A stretch of DNA of 64,000 bases, taken from NCBI GenBank assembly GCA_036268405.1, contig DATAUF010000077.1, forward strand, positions 1 through 64,000, given 5' to 3'. A program made the position numbers and the translations under genes. Source of the DNA: DASZTV01 sp036268405. Its GTDB lineage: Bacteria > Actinomycetota > Actinomycetes > JAFAQI01. The number at the start of each line of letters is the position of its first letter. Position 1 is the stretch's first letter. Shown piece by piece: positions 45,712 through 53,637 of this stretch. Below the pieces are notes generated by a model. The model was not told where the DNA came from and searched no databases. It was given only the letters and a program-made list of their open reading frames with translations.

Positions 45712-45738
45712 ACTAAACATCGTGGGACAGGTGAGCTC

Positions 45739-46275
45739 GTGGGCACGGGGATGATGGTCGCCGTGGACCGAGCGGATGAGACTGCGCTGCGCGAGTTGTA
45801 CGACGCGCATGCCGGTGCGCTGCTCGCGTACTCGATCAGGCTGACGGGTGGCGATCGCGGGCGCGCCGAAGATGTCGTGCAAGAGACGATGTTGCGGGCA
45901 TGGCGGCACCGGGACTCCCTCGACGAGTCCAAGGGCCCGATCCGTCCGTGGTTGTTCACGGTTGCCCATCGCGTAGCGATTGACGCGTATCGGGCGCGGG
46001 CGGCGCGCCCCACTGAGGTCGGGGACAGCGTGCTCGAGTCCATCCCGCGTGCGGACGACATCGACGCCCGGCTCGACCGGCTGCTGATCAGCGACGCCAT
46101 GCTGGCGCTGTCCGCCGAGCACCGCAGCGTTCTCGTCGAGACCTACTACCGCGGCCGGTCGGTCGCTGAGGCTGCCGAGGTGCTTGGCGTCCCCGCCGGA
46201 ACGGTCAAGTCGCGGACGTTCTACGCGCTTCGCGCCCTCAAGCTTGCGCTTGCCGAGAGAGGAGTGACCACATGA
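45739..46275 (+). CDS. ECF sigma factor, SigL-like
   Basis: 178 residues from GTG 45739 (AGGTGAG upstream); ATG 45751 is an alternative. Region 2 is ALRELYDAHAGALLAYSIRL followed by GRAEDVVQETMLRAWRHRD and PWLFTVAHRVAIDAYRAR; region 4 is LSAEHRSVLVETYYRGRSVA ... GVPAGTVKSRTFYALRALK. The anti-sigma gene overlaps by ATGA, and the SigL-type promoter upstream supports the assignment to the SigL/RslA group. In M. tuberculosis SigL controls its own operon and genes of cell-envelope modification and redox. Confidence 0.92.
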   Translation: MGTGMMVAVDRADETALRELYDAHAGALLAYSIRLTGGDRGRAEDVVQETMLRAWRHRDSLDESKGPIRPWLFTVAHRVAIDAYRARAARPTEVGDSVLESIPRADDIDARLDRLLISDAMLALSAEHRSVLVETYYRGRSVAEAAEVLGVPAGTVKSRTFYALRALKLALAERGVTT

Positions 46276-46967
46276 TCTGTTCCGACGCCACTATCGCGCT
46301 CGGCGCATACGTGCTGGGCACGCTCGACGGGCACGAGCGCTCAGAGGTCGACGCCCACCTGCGTGGCTGTGTCGACTGCCGCGCGGCGCTCGACGAGCTC
46401 GCGGCCCTCCCGGCATTGCTCGAGCGGCTGAGCCTGCAGGATCTCGGCGAGGCGATCCCGCTTGCGGATGCCCCCGAGGAGCTGTTTGCCAAGGTCGCGG
46501 CACAAGCGCGCGCCGAACACGACCGCTCCGAGTCGGCCGCACCTGTCTCCGCTGTCGTCCTGCCATTCCATCGTCGTCGGCGGGTGCAGCTCGCATCGGC
46601 GGCGGCGGCGGTCGTGCTCATCGCGGGGGCGACCACGACCGTGGCGCTCGTCGGCTCCTCGGGTCCGGACCGCCCCGGTGTGCAGGTGGTCGCAGGCGCG
46701 CAGGGACCGGTCCACATGAGGGTGGCGCTGTCGTCCCAGACGGCCGGAACGGCCCTGCGGGTATCGGTGTCAGGGCTGCCCAAGGATGAGCGCTGCCGGC
46801 TGGTGGCCATCGCCGACGACGGCACCAGGGACTACGTCGGCCGGTGGTATGCGACGTACTCAGGTGACGCCCAGGTGACCGGCTCGACGTCGATCGCGAC
46901 CGGGCAGCTTGCACAGCTCGTGCTGCTCGGCACCGATGGCAAGAAGCTGGTGAGCGTCCCGATCTGA
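46272..46967 (+). CDS. ZAS-type membrane anti-sigma factor, RslA-like
   Basis: 231 residues from ATG 46272. The N-terminal anti-sigma domain has the zinc motif HLRGCVDC (HxxxCxxC), which in RslA releases the sigma factor on oxidation. One membrane helix (RVQLASAAAAVVLIAGATTT, about residues 103-125) follows, then an extracytoplasmic C-terminal domain (VHMRVALSSQTAGTALRVSV, GTDGKKLVSVPI). The ATGA overlap with the sigma gene and the order match sigL-rslA. It would sequester the sigma factor at the membrane until a redox or envelope signal. Confidence 0.92.
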   Translation: MICSDATIALGAYVLGTLDGHERSEVDAHLRGCVDCRAALDELAALPALLERLSLQDLGEAIPLADAPEELFAKVAAQARAEHDRSESAAPVSAVVLPFHRRRRVQLASAAAAVVLIAGATTTVALVGSSGPDRPGVQVVAGAQGPVHMRVALSSQTAGTALRVSVSGLPKDERCRLVAIADDGTRDYVGRWYATYSGDAQVTGSTSIATGQLAQLVLLGTDGKKLVSVPI

Positions 46968-47137
46968 TGCTGGTGACCGTGCCGACCTGATCGTGGCGGG
47001 GGCGCCCGTTCGCACCGGGCTGTACGGCCATTCGGCCTAGTCTCGTGTGGCATTTGCCTCGGCCACCTGCGGGGTTCGTTCCCTCCCGATTTCGGGCAGT
47101 ATCCGGATATCCGCCTGTCGGACCAGGAGTCTTCCCC
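46968..47137. other. intergenic region before the HATPase gene
   Basis: 170 bp. GGATAT at 47105-47110 and GGAG at 47126-47129 (ribosome site of the next gene) are the only recognisable signals. No hairpin or open frame is convincing. It should contain the promoter of the HATPase-domain gene. Confidence 0.4.
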
Positions 47138-47515
47138 ATGCAGAGCGCCACACGAGAGGTCCTGACGCTCACGGCATCCCGCCGAGCGCCGGCTCAGGCG
47201 CGCCGTGCGGTCCACGACTTCGCCGCGGCTGTGTCGCCCGCGTCCGCGCGCACGGCTGAGCTGCTCGCCTCGGAGCTGGTGACCAACGCCGTCACCCACG
47301 GTCGCGGGCCGGTACGCGTGCTCATGGAGTACGACGCGAGGGGGCTCGCGGTGACGGTCTCTGATGATGAGTCGGCGGCACCGGTGGTCGCCGATGCGCC
47401 GCCGACCGCGACCGGCGGTCGTGGGATGCGGCTGGTCGACGTGCTCTCGACGTCCTGGGGTGTGACCCCTGACCGGCCCGGGCCGGGAAAGGGCGTGTGG
47501 TTCCGCCTCGGATGA
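47138..47515 (+). CDS. HATPase_c anti-sigma-type protein (RsbW/SpoIIAB-like)
   Basis: 125 residues from ATG 47138, with CCAGGAG upstream. It is a stand-alone Bergerat-fold ATPase: N-box ELLASELVTNAVTHGRGPVR, G1-like VSDDESAAP, and G2 ATGGRGMRLVDVLSTSWGVT. Such proteins in actinobacteria act as serine kinases and anti-sigma factors in partner switching. No anti-anti-sigma (STAS) or SigB-type gene is adjacent, so its partners are elsewhere. It lies next to the SigL/RslA pair but is structurally unrelated to RslA. Confidence 0.85.
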   Translation: MQSATREVLTLTASRRAPAQARRAVHDFAAAVSPASARTAELLASELVTNAVTHGRGPVRVLMEYDARGLAVTVSDDESAAPVVADAPPTATGGRGMRLVDVLSTSWGVTPDRPGPGKGVWFRLG

Positions 47516-47550
47516 CTCGGAGCGACGTAGGGCGCTGACTGTGGCAGGCC

Positions 47551-47724
47551 TTAGCGGTGTCCCGACACCGGATTCGCTTCACGATCGGCGGCCGCGGGGA
47601 CACGGCAGACTTGCGGGGCGCCGTCACAGCAGGGCTCGTAGTAGAGGCAGCTCGGACATCGGTTGTGTGCCTGTTCGGCGTACATCTGGGTTCCGCAGTT
47701 GGGACAAGGCAGATCAAGCGCCAT
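47551..47724 (-). CDS. small zinc-ribbon protein (57 aa), divergent from imuA'
   Basis: 57 codons from ATG 47724 to TAA 47553-47551. It encodes MALDLPCPNCGTQMYAEQAH, then NRCPSCLYYEPCCDGAPQVC and RVPAAADREANPVSGHR. Two CxxC knuckles (Cys7/10, Cys23/26) plus Cys32/33/40 strongly suggest a zinc-binding ribbon; a frame this short with such a pattern is unlikely by chance. The gap to imuA' is 74 bp and contains the LexA box, 48 bp upstream of this start, so SOS control of both genes is possible. Function unknown. Confidence 0.75.
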   Translation of the reverse strand: MALDLPCPNCGTQMYAEQAHNRCPSCLYYEPCCDGAPQVCRVPAAADREANPVSGHR

Positions 47725-47762
47725 CGGGCCATGATGAGCGAAGGAATCACCCGGAACCCGTA

Positions 47763-47792
47763 TTGACTTGATTCGAACATACGTTCGATGAT
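47763..47792 (+). promoter_or_regulatory. LexA-controlled promoter of imuA'-imuB
   Basis: TTGACT (47763-47768) and GATGAT (47787-47792) are 18 nt apart, and ATG 47799 follows the -10 by 6 nt. The spacer is filled by the perfect palindrome TCGAAC-ATAC-GTTCGA (47773-47788), the LexA/SOS box of actinobacteria; bound LexA would block RNA polymerase. Its symmetry means it could also control the divergent zinc-ribbon gene. Confidence 0.88.
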
Positions 47793-47798
47793 GGCCGG

Positions 47799-48527
47799 AT
47801 GGTCGACACGGCAGTCCGGTCGCTAGCCCGCACTCTCGAGCTGCAGTCGGCCGTGCAGCCTGCCGCTGTTGCAGGGACCCGGTCGCCCGCGCTCTCCGTG
47901 CTTCCTGCGCTGCAGTCCCTGCTCCCGGACGGGCTGCGGCGTGGCAGCACTGTCAGCGTCAGCGGATCGACGTCGTTGCTGTTGGCGTTGCTTGCCGCGG
48001 CATCGGCCGAGGGTGCGTGGTGTGTGCTGGTCGACCTGCCGTTCGGCGGCGGCGCGGCCCAGCTGTCGGCAGAGGCGGCGGAGGACTACGGGATCGACCT
48101 GGCGAGGCTTCCGCTGGTGCCCTGTGCCGGGAAGAGCTGGACGACCGTCGTCGGAGCTCTGCTCGACGCGTTCGACGTTGTCGCGGCCCGCCCACCCACG
48201 CGATTGCCCGACGGCGATCTGCGCCGGCTCGCGGCCCGAGCCCGGGCCAGGCAGTCGGTGCTCGTGCCGGTCCTCGCGTCGGGCGGGCGTTGGCCGACGG
48301 CTGACCTGCGCCTGGCCGCCGAGCCCGGTGAGTGGGTCGGCATCGGGGACGGCTACGGCCGGTTGTCTCGTCGGCAGGTGAGGGTGGTCGTCGACGGTCG
48401 CGGACAGTCCGCTGGGGGTCGCTCGGCAACCTTGTGGCTACCCGATGCTCGCGGGGGCGTGACACCCGAGGAGACCGAGTCGGTCGCACCTGTGGTGAAG
48501 CTGTCCGAGGCACGATTCAGTGGCTAG
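47799..48527 (+). CDS. imuA': ImuA' SOS mutagenesis protein, RecA-like
   Basis: 242 residues from ATG 47799. The N-terminal part and the SVSGSTSLLLALLAAASAEG region with GAWCVLVDLPFGGG correspond to a RecA/SulA-like fold without an intact Walker A. In mycobacteria ImuA' and ImuB bridge DnaE2 and the beta clamp for mutagenic lesion bypass. It is the first gene after the LexA box and overlaps imuB by 8 bp. The family assignment rests mainly on the operon and on the conserved distal part (RLAARARARQSVLVPVLASG). Confidence 0.88.
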   Translation: MVDTAVRSLARTLELQSAVQPAAVAGTRSPALSVLPALQSLLPDGLRRGSTVSVSGSTSLLLALLAAASAEGAWCVLVDLPFGGGAAQLSAEAAEDYGIDLARLPLVPCAGKSWTTVVGALLDAFDVVAARPPTRLPDGDLRRLAARARARQSVLVPVLASGGRWPTADLRLAAEPGEWVGIGDGYGRLSRRQVRVVVDGRGQSAGGRSATLWLPDARGGVTPEETESVAPVVKLSEARFSG

Positions 48528-50175
48528 TGGCCGTACCGATCGACCCGGCGTGGATAGACCCTGTGCGGATAGACCCAGCGTGGATAGACCCTGTGCGGAT
48601 AGACCCAGCGCGGATCTACCCAGGATTGCGACGGTGTGGTGCCCCGACTGGCCAGTCGTCGCGGCGGGCAACGCCGCTGCCGTTGATGCCCTGGACGTCC
48701 CGGTCGCGGTCCTCGTGGCCAATCGGGTGGTCGCCTGCTCGAACCGGGCACGCGGGATCGGCGTACGGCGGGGGATGCGACGACGCGAGGCGCAGGCGCG
48801 TTGTCCCGAGCTGATCGCGCTCGTTCGCGACGAAGCAATCGAGGCACGGTATTTCGAGCCGGCGATCCGCGCCGTCGAGACGGTGGTGTCGGGCGTGGAG
48901 GTGGTGAGGCCCGGGCTGCTCACGCTGGCGGCGCGGGGCCCGGCTCGCCATCTCGGCGGGGAGCCGGCGCTGGTGACAACGCTCGAAGAGGCGGTCAGCT
49001 GGATGGCGCCCGAGGTGGCGGTGGGGGTCGCCGACGGTGCCTTCGCTGCCGAACAGGCGGCTCGGCAGCGAGTCGTGGTCCCGGCGGGTGGCTCGGCGGC
49101 GTTTCTTGCCGACCTGCCGGTCGGGACGCTCGATGCGTTCGGCGGCTCGGCGCTGGTGGACGTGTTGCGCCGGCTGGGGATCTGGACCCTCGGTGGCTTC
49201 GCCGCGTTGCCGGCGAAGGACGTCGCTGCCCGGTTCGGTCCGACGGGGGCCTGGGCGCACCGGCAAGCCGGTGGCCGCGACGCGAGGCCGGTAGTGATCC
49301 GAGAGCCACCGGTCGACTGCTCGGTGACCGTGGACCTCGATCCGCCGGTTGACCGGGTCGACGTCGTCGCGTTCTCCGCCCGAGGTGCGGTCGAGACGTT
49401 CATCGCCAATCTCTCGTCGCGTGGCCTGGCGTGTTCCTGTGTCGAGCTCGAGGTCGCCTCCGAAGCGGGAGAGCGCGCGGCCCGGCGATGGCGGGCAAGC
49501 GGTGTGCTGTCAGCGAGTGACGTCATCGACCGAATCCGCTGGCAGATCGAGGGCTGGCTGCACGCCGCAGACGGCGAACCGCGGCTCACCGCCGGAATCA
49601 CCGCGCTTCGGATCGTGCCGGTCGAGACCGTGCCGACCGGGGCACACCAGCAGGCCTTGTGGGGCGGTGACGGAGAGTCGGGCGAGCGCGCCCGCCGGGC
49701 GCTGGCCCGGGTGCAGACCATGCTCGGTTTCGATGGCGTGGTCGCTCCATCAGTAGTGGGCGGCCGCGGTCCGGTGCAGCGCAACGGGCTCACGGCATGG
49801 GGCGAGGAGCGGCCTGTCTCGCGTCGCGCCGACGAGCCATGGCCGGGTCATCTGCCCTCTCCTGCGCCCAGCCTGGTGCTCGACCCGCCCACTCCGGTGC
49901 GGCTGCTCGACGCCTCTGGTCGGTCGGTGGTGGTGGGTGAGCGGGGAGCGATCGTGCGCCCGCCCAGCGTGCTGGGGCTGCGGGCGGACCCTCCGGTCGC
50001 GGTGATCTCGTGGGCCGGTCCGTGGCCGGCGGACGAGCGGTGGTGGGACCCGGCGAGTGCAGTCCGGGTGGCCCGGATGCAGCTCGTAGACGACCGAGGC
50101 CGCGCATATCTGGTGGCGGGCGAGATGTGCAGCGGGGCAGAGCCCCGCTGGCACCTAGAAGGCATCTATGACTAA
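48520..50175 (+). CDS. imuB: ImuB, Y-family polymerase-like mutasome hub
   Basis: 551 residues if GTG 48520 is used. The family begins at about residue 37 with IATVWCPDWPVVAA; before it lies a run of five-residue repeats (DRPCA, DRPSV) encoded by 15-bp DNA repeats, so the true start may be one of the GTG codons inside the repeats or GTG at the family start. The polymerase-like part is recognisable (ALVTTLEEAVSWMAPEVAVG; LRRLGIWTLGGFAALPAKDV) but lacks the catalytic acidic residues, as known for ImuB. The C-terminus ends in RAYLVAGEMCSGAEPRWHLE. It binds DnaE2, ImuA' and the beta clamp. Confidence 0.92.
   Translation: MASGRTDRPGVDRPCADRPSVDRPCADRPSADLPRIATVWCPDWPVVAAGNAAAVDALDVPVAVLVANRVVACSNRARGIGVRRGMRRREAQARCPELIALVRDEAIEARYFEPAIRAVETVVSGVEVVRPGLLTLAARGPARHLGGEPALVTTLEEAVSWMAPEVAVGVADGAFAAEQAARQRVVVPAGGSAAFLADLPVGTLDAFGGSALVDVLRRLGIWTLGGFAALPAKDVAARFGPTGAWAHRQAGGRDARPVVIREPPVDCSVTVDLDPPVDRVDVVAFSARGAVETFIANLSSRGLACSCVELEVASEAGERAARRWRASGVLSASDVIDRIRWQIEGWLHAADGEPRLTAGITALRIVPVETVPTGAHQQALWGGDGESGERARRALARVQTMLGFDGVVAPSVVGGRGPVQRNGLTAWGEERPVSRRADEPWPGHLPSPAPSLVLDPPTPVRLLDASGRSVVVGERGAIVRPPSVLGLRADPPVAVISWAGPWPADERWWDPASAVRVARMQLVDDRGRAYLVAGEMCSGAEPRWHLEGIYD
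48552..48620 (+). repeat. 15-bp tandem repeat in the 5' end of imuB
   Basis: Units start at 48552, 48567, 48582 and 48597, alternating GGATAGACCCTGTGC and GGATAGACCCAGCGY, so the exact repeat is 30 bp twice; a degraded fifth unit starts at 48612. They encode the DRPxx repeats. The unit is a multiple of three, so copy-number change would keep the frame. Confidence 0.92.
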
Positions 50176-50202
50176 CGCCGAGGCTATGACTAACGCCGAG
50201 GC
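50167..50202 (+). repeat. 18-bp tandem duplication at the imuB stop
   Basis: TATGACTAACGCCGAGGC occurs at 50167-50184 and again at 50185-50202. The first copy contains the imuB stop TAA; both copies contain CGCCGAGGC, which is the first nine bases of palindromic element B. It looks like slippage or an insertion junction. Confidence 0.9.
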
Positions 50203-50257
50203 CAACCTTTTGGGTCTTTCAGAGGGGTCTGAAAGACCATTTACGTTGGCCTCGACG
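50194..50257 (+). repeat. 64-bp palindromic element, family 1, copy B (dnaE2 5' side)
   Basis: Outer arms CGAGGCCAAC (50197-50206) and GTTGGCCTCG (50245-50254); inner stem GGTCTTTCAGA (50213-50223) and its complement (50228-50238), 11 bp around a GGGG loop. The core GAGGCCAACCTTTTGGGTC is at 50198-50216, plus strand. The element ends two bases before ATG 50260, so the dnaE2 ribosome-binding region lies inside it. Confidence 0.92.
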
Positions 50258-50259
50258 TA

Positions 50260-53200
50260 ATGGGGTGGGAGAACCCGCCAGTTCCTTGGCGGGAGCTGGA
50301 GGCTCGCTTGTCGGGCAGAGTGCCCGACAAGCCTCGTGCCGAGGGCGAGGGTGATGGGGGAGATGCGGCCGGCTGGTCGAGACACCGGCCGGCGTACGAG
50401 CCCAAGCCGATTCCTCGCCCGGTCAAGGCGGTGCCCTATGCCGAGCTGCATGCCCACTCCTCCTTCAGCCACCTCGACGGCGCGAGCCTGCCGGAGGAGC
50501 TGGTCGAGGAGGCCGTCCGGCTCGGCCTGACCGGGCTCGCACTCACCGACCACAACGGGATGTACGGCGTCCCTCGCTTCGCGGAGGCCGCGGGAGTCGT
50601 CGAGCTGCCGACGATCTACGGCGCCGAGCTGTCGCTCGACCTCCCGATGCCCCGGACGGCATCGCAGCGCGCGACCGGCGCCCGGTCCGGGAGGCCCGAC
50701 CCGTCGGGGCGGCATCTGCTGGTGCTGGCGCGTGGTCCGTCCGGCTACTCCCTGCTGTGCCGGGCGATGAGCGTCGCGCATCGCCGCGGCGGCGCGAAGG
50801 GTCATCCGGTCTACGACCTTGACGAGCTGACCGAAGCTGCGGGCGGTCACTGGCTGGTACTGACCGGCTGCCGCAAGGGGTTGTTGCGCACGGCGCTGGA
50901 GTCCGGTGACTACGGGACGTTCGGGCTCGACCCGGCGCGGCGCGCCCTCGACGAGCTGGTGGCGCGATTCGGTCGCGACAACGTCGCGGTGGAGCTGTCC
51001 TACGCACGCGACCCGCTCGCCGACGAGCGGTACGACGCACTGTCGCTGCTCGCCGAGGAGGCGGGGTTGGTGTGTGTCGCCACGACCGGCGCGCACTACC
51101 ACGGTCCACCGCGACGGCCGCTGGCCACCGCGATGGCGGCGGTGCGGGCACGACGCAGCCTGGACGAGATCGACGGCTGGCTACCGGCCTGGGCTGACGC
51201 GCACCTTCGCAGCGGCGAGGAGATGGCGCAGCGGCTCGCCCGCTGGCCGGGCGCGGTCGAGGCATCGGTGCGGCTGGGCGCCGAGCTGGCGTTCCCGATC
51301 GGGCTGATCGCCCCCAAGCTGCCACCGTTCCCCGCGCCGGCCGGCCACACGGAGATGACGTACCTGCGCAAGCTCTCGTTCGAGGGCGCCGAGCGCCGTT
51401 ACGGCCCGCGTCGCAAAGAGTCGGAGAAGGCGTACGCCCGGATCGAGCACGAGCTGAAGGTGATCGAGGAGCTGAAGTTCCCCGGCTACTTCCTCGTGGT
51501 CTGGGAGATCGTCGCCTTCGCGCGGTCGCAGGGCATCCTCTGCCAGGGCCGCGGGTCGGCGGCGTCCTCGGCGGTCTGTTACGCGCTGGAGATCACGTCC
51601 ATCGACCCGGTCTTCTACGACCTGGTATTCGAGCGGTTCCTCGCCGCGGCGCGCAACGAGCCGCCGGACATCGACGTCGACTTCGAGTCGGGACGCCGCG
51701 AGGAGGTCATCCAGCACGTCTACTCCACCTACGGGCGCGACCACACCGCGCAGGTCGCCAACGTCATCACCTACCGGCCGCGGTCGGCGGTCCGCGACGT
51801 CGCCAAGGCGCTCGGCTATCCGACCGGCACGCAGGACGCGTGGAGCAAGCAGATCGACAGCGCCCATCGGGTCGACCTCGCCGAGGTGCACGGCGTACCG
51901 CAGCAGGTCCTGGACCTGGCCGACGAGCTGCGTGATGCGCCCCGCCATCTCGGCATCCACTCCGGCGGCATGGTGATCTGCGACCGGCCGATCGTCGAGG
52001 TCTGTCCGGTGGAGTGGGGGCGGATGCCCGGCCGGACCGTCCTGCAGTGGGACAAGGACGACTGCGCCGCCATCGACCTGGTGAAGTTCGACCTGCTGGG
52101 GCTCGGGATGCTCTCCGCGTTGCGCTACAGCTTCGAGCTGATCGAGGACTGGTACGGCGTGCACTACGACCTGGCGACGATTCCCCGAGAGCAGCCGTGC
52201 GTCTACGACATGGTCTGCAAGGCCGACACCGTCGGGGTGTTCCAGATCGAGTCACGTGCCCAGATGGCGACGTTGCCGCGGCTGCGTCCCCGCAACTTCT
52301 ACGACCTGGTGATCGAGGTCGCGCTGATCCGGCCCGGGCCGATCCAGGGCGACTCGGTGCATCCCTACATCCGCCGCCGTCACGGTCGCGAGCCAGTGAC
52401 CTATCTGCACGAGAAGATGAAGTCGGCTCTGGAGCGAACGCTCGGCGTCCCGCTGTTCCAGGAGCAGATGATGCAGCTCGCGGTCGGCGTCGCCAACTTC
52501 ACACCCAACGAGGCCGACCAGCTGCGGCGCGCGATGGGATCGAAGCGGTCCATGGCCAGGATCGATGCGCTGCAGCAACGGCTCTACGACGGGATGGCGG
52601 ACAACGGGATCACCGGCGCTGAGGCCGACACCATCGTGGACAAGATCCGGGCGTTCGCGTCGTTCGGCTTTGCCGAAAGCCACGCGATCTCCTTCGCGCT
52701 GCTGGTCTACGCGTCGTCGTGGCTGAAGCTGCACCACCCGGCGGCGTTCTGCGCCGCGTTGATCAACGCGCAGCCGATGGGTTTCTACTCACCGCAGTCG
52801 CTGGTCGCCGATGCGCGGCGGCACGGGATCACCACGCGCGGGCCCGACATCAATGTCTCCGCCGCCGCTTGCACCCTCGAGGCGGATGACGGCCCCTCAC
52901 AGTGTCCGTGTCTCGATGCGCCGCAACCCGCCGTGCGGCTCGGGCTCTCTGAGGTGCGCACCGTCGGGGACGACCTCGCCGCGCGAATCGTCGAGATCCG
53001 CAAGGCCGACGGCCCGTATTTGTCGATAACCGACCTCGCCCACCGCGTGGGTCTGTCGACCGACCACCTCGAGGCGCTGGCCACTGCAGGTGCGTTCGAC
53101 GGGTTCGGTGTCACCCGGCGGGATGCGCTGTGGGTGGCGGGCGCAGCGGCGGCGGTGAAGCCGGGCCAGCTCGAGCTGCCGATCGTCGACGAGCGTGACG

Positions 53201-53631
53201 CGCCAGAGCTGCCGGTCATGACCTCCCCCGAGCAGATGTACGCCGACCTGTGGGCGACCGGGGTGACGCCGGAGCTCTACCCGACCGCGCTGTCCCGGGA
53301 CCGGATGGATGCGCTCGGCGTCGTGACCGCTGCGGGCCTGCGGCTGCTCGAGGACCACACGCGGGTGCTGGTCGGGGGAGTGGTGACCCACCGGCAGCGG
53401 CCGGTCACCGCACGCGGGGTCACGTTCGTCAACCTCGAGGACGAGACCGGGATGATCAACGTGATCTGCTCCAAGGAGATCTGGGCGCGCTACCGAAAGG
53501 TCGCGCAGGGCTCCGCGGCGCTGCTGATCCGCGGCATGCTGCAGCACACCGACAACGTCGTGAACGTCATGGCCGAGCGAATCCAGCCACTGCCCCTCGG
53601 CGTACGCCCGTCAGCCCGCGACTTCCGCTGA
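50260..53631 (+). CDS. dnaE2: error-prone DNA polymerase DnaE2 (ImuC)
   Basis: 1123 residues from ATG 50260; the N-terminus GWENPPVPWRELEARL matches the conserved start of mycobacterial DnaE2, so this start is kept although no ribosome site precedes it. PHP domain: YAELHAHSSFSHLDGASLPE. Palm: EPPDIDVDFESGRREEV with catalytic Asp470 and Asp472 in IDVDF, and GSAASSAVCYALEITSIDPV. The C-terminal OB-like region is VGGVVTHRQRPVTARGVTFV. Together with ImuA' and ImuB it copies damaged DNA in SOS mutagenesis. Between imuB and this gene lies a 64-bp palindromic element; the next copy follows its stop. Confidence 0.96.
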   Translation: MGWENPPVPWRELEARLSGRVPDKPRAEGEGDGGDAAGWSRHRPAYEPKPIPRPVKAVPYAELHAHSSFSHLDGASLPEELVEEAVRLGLTGLALTDHNGMYGVPRFAEAAGVVELPTIYGAELSLDLPMPRTASQRATGARSGRPDPSGRHLLVLARGPSGYSLLCRAMSVAHRRGGAKGHPVYDLDELTEAAGGHWLVLTGCRKGLLRTALESGDYGTFGLDPARRALDELVARFGRDNVAVELSYARDPLADERYDALSLLAEEAGLVCVATTGAHYHGPPRRPLATAMAAVRARRSLDEIDGWLPAWADAHLRSGEEMAQRLARWPGAVEASVRLGAELAFPIGLIAPKLPPFPAPAGHTEMTYLRKLSFEGAERRYGPRRKESEKAYARIEHELKVIEELKFPGYFLVVWEIVAFARSQGILCQGRGSAASSAVCYALEITSIDPVFYDLVFERFLAAARNEPPDIDVDFESGRREEVIQHVYSTYGRDHTAQVANVITYRPRSAVRDVAKALGYPTGTQDAWSKQIDSAHRVDLAEVHGVPQQVLDLADELRDAPRHLGIHSGGMVICDRPIVEVCPVEWGRMPGRTVLQWDKDDCAAIDLVKFDLLGLGMLSALRYSFELIEDWYGVHYDLATIPREQPCVYDMVCKADTVGVFQIESRAQMATLPRLRPRNFYDLVIEVALIRPGPIQGDSVHPYIRRRHGREPVTYLHEKMKSALERTLGVPLFQEQMMQLAVGVANFTPNEADQLRRAMGSKRSMARIDALQQRLYDGMADNGITGAEADTIVDKIRAFASFGFAESHAISFALLVYASSWLKLHHPAAFCAALINAQPMGFYSPQSLVADARRHGITTRGPDINVSAAACTLEADDGPSQCPCLDAPQPAVRLGLSEVRTVGDDLAARIVEIRKADGPYLSITDLAHRVGLSTDHLEALATAGAFDGFGVTRRDALWVAGAAAAVKPGQLELPIVDERDAPELPVMTSPEQMYADLWATGVTPELYPTALSRDRMDALGVVTAAGLRLLEDHTRVLVGGVVTHRQRPVTARGVTFVNLEDETGMINVICSKEIWARYRKVAQGSAALLIRGMLQHTDNVVNVMAERIQPLPLGVRPSARDFR

Positions 53632-53637
53632 CTACTC

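Noticed and set aside
47322..47780. A 152-codon minus-strand frame over the HATPase gene
   Set aside because: It is antisense to the HATPase motifs and in a different frame from the zinc-ribbon gene.
48552..48620. Possible CRISPR or minisatellite
   Set aside because: Units are contiguous 15-mers in frame with imuB, with no spacers and no cas genes.
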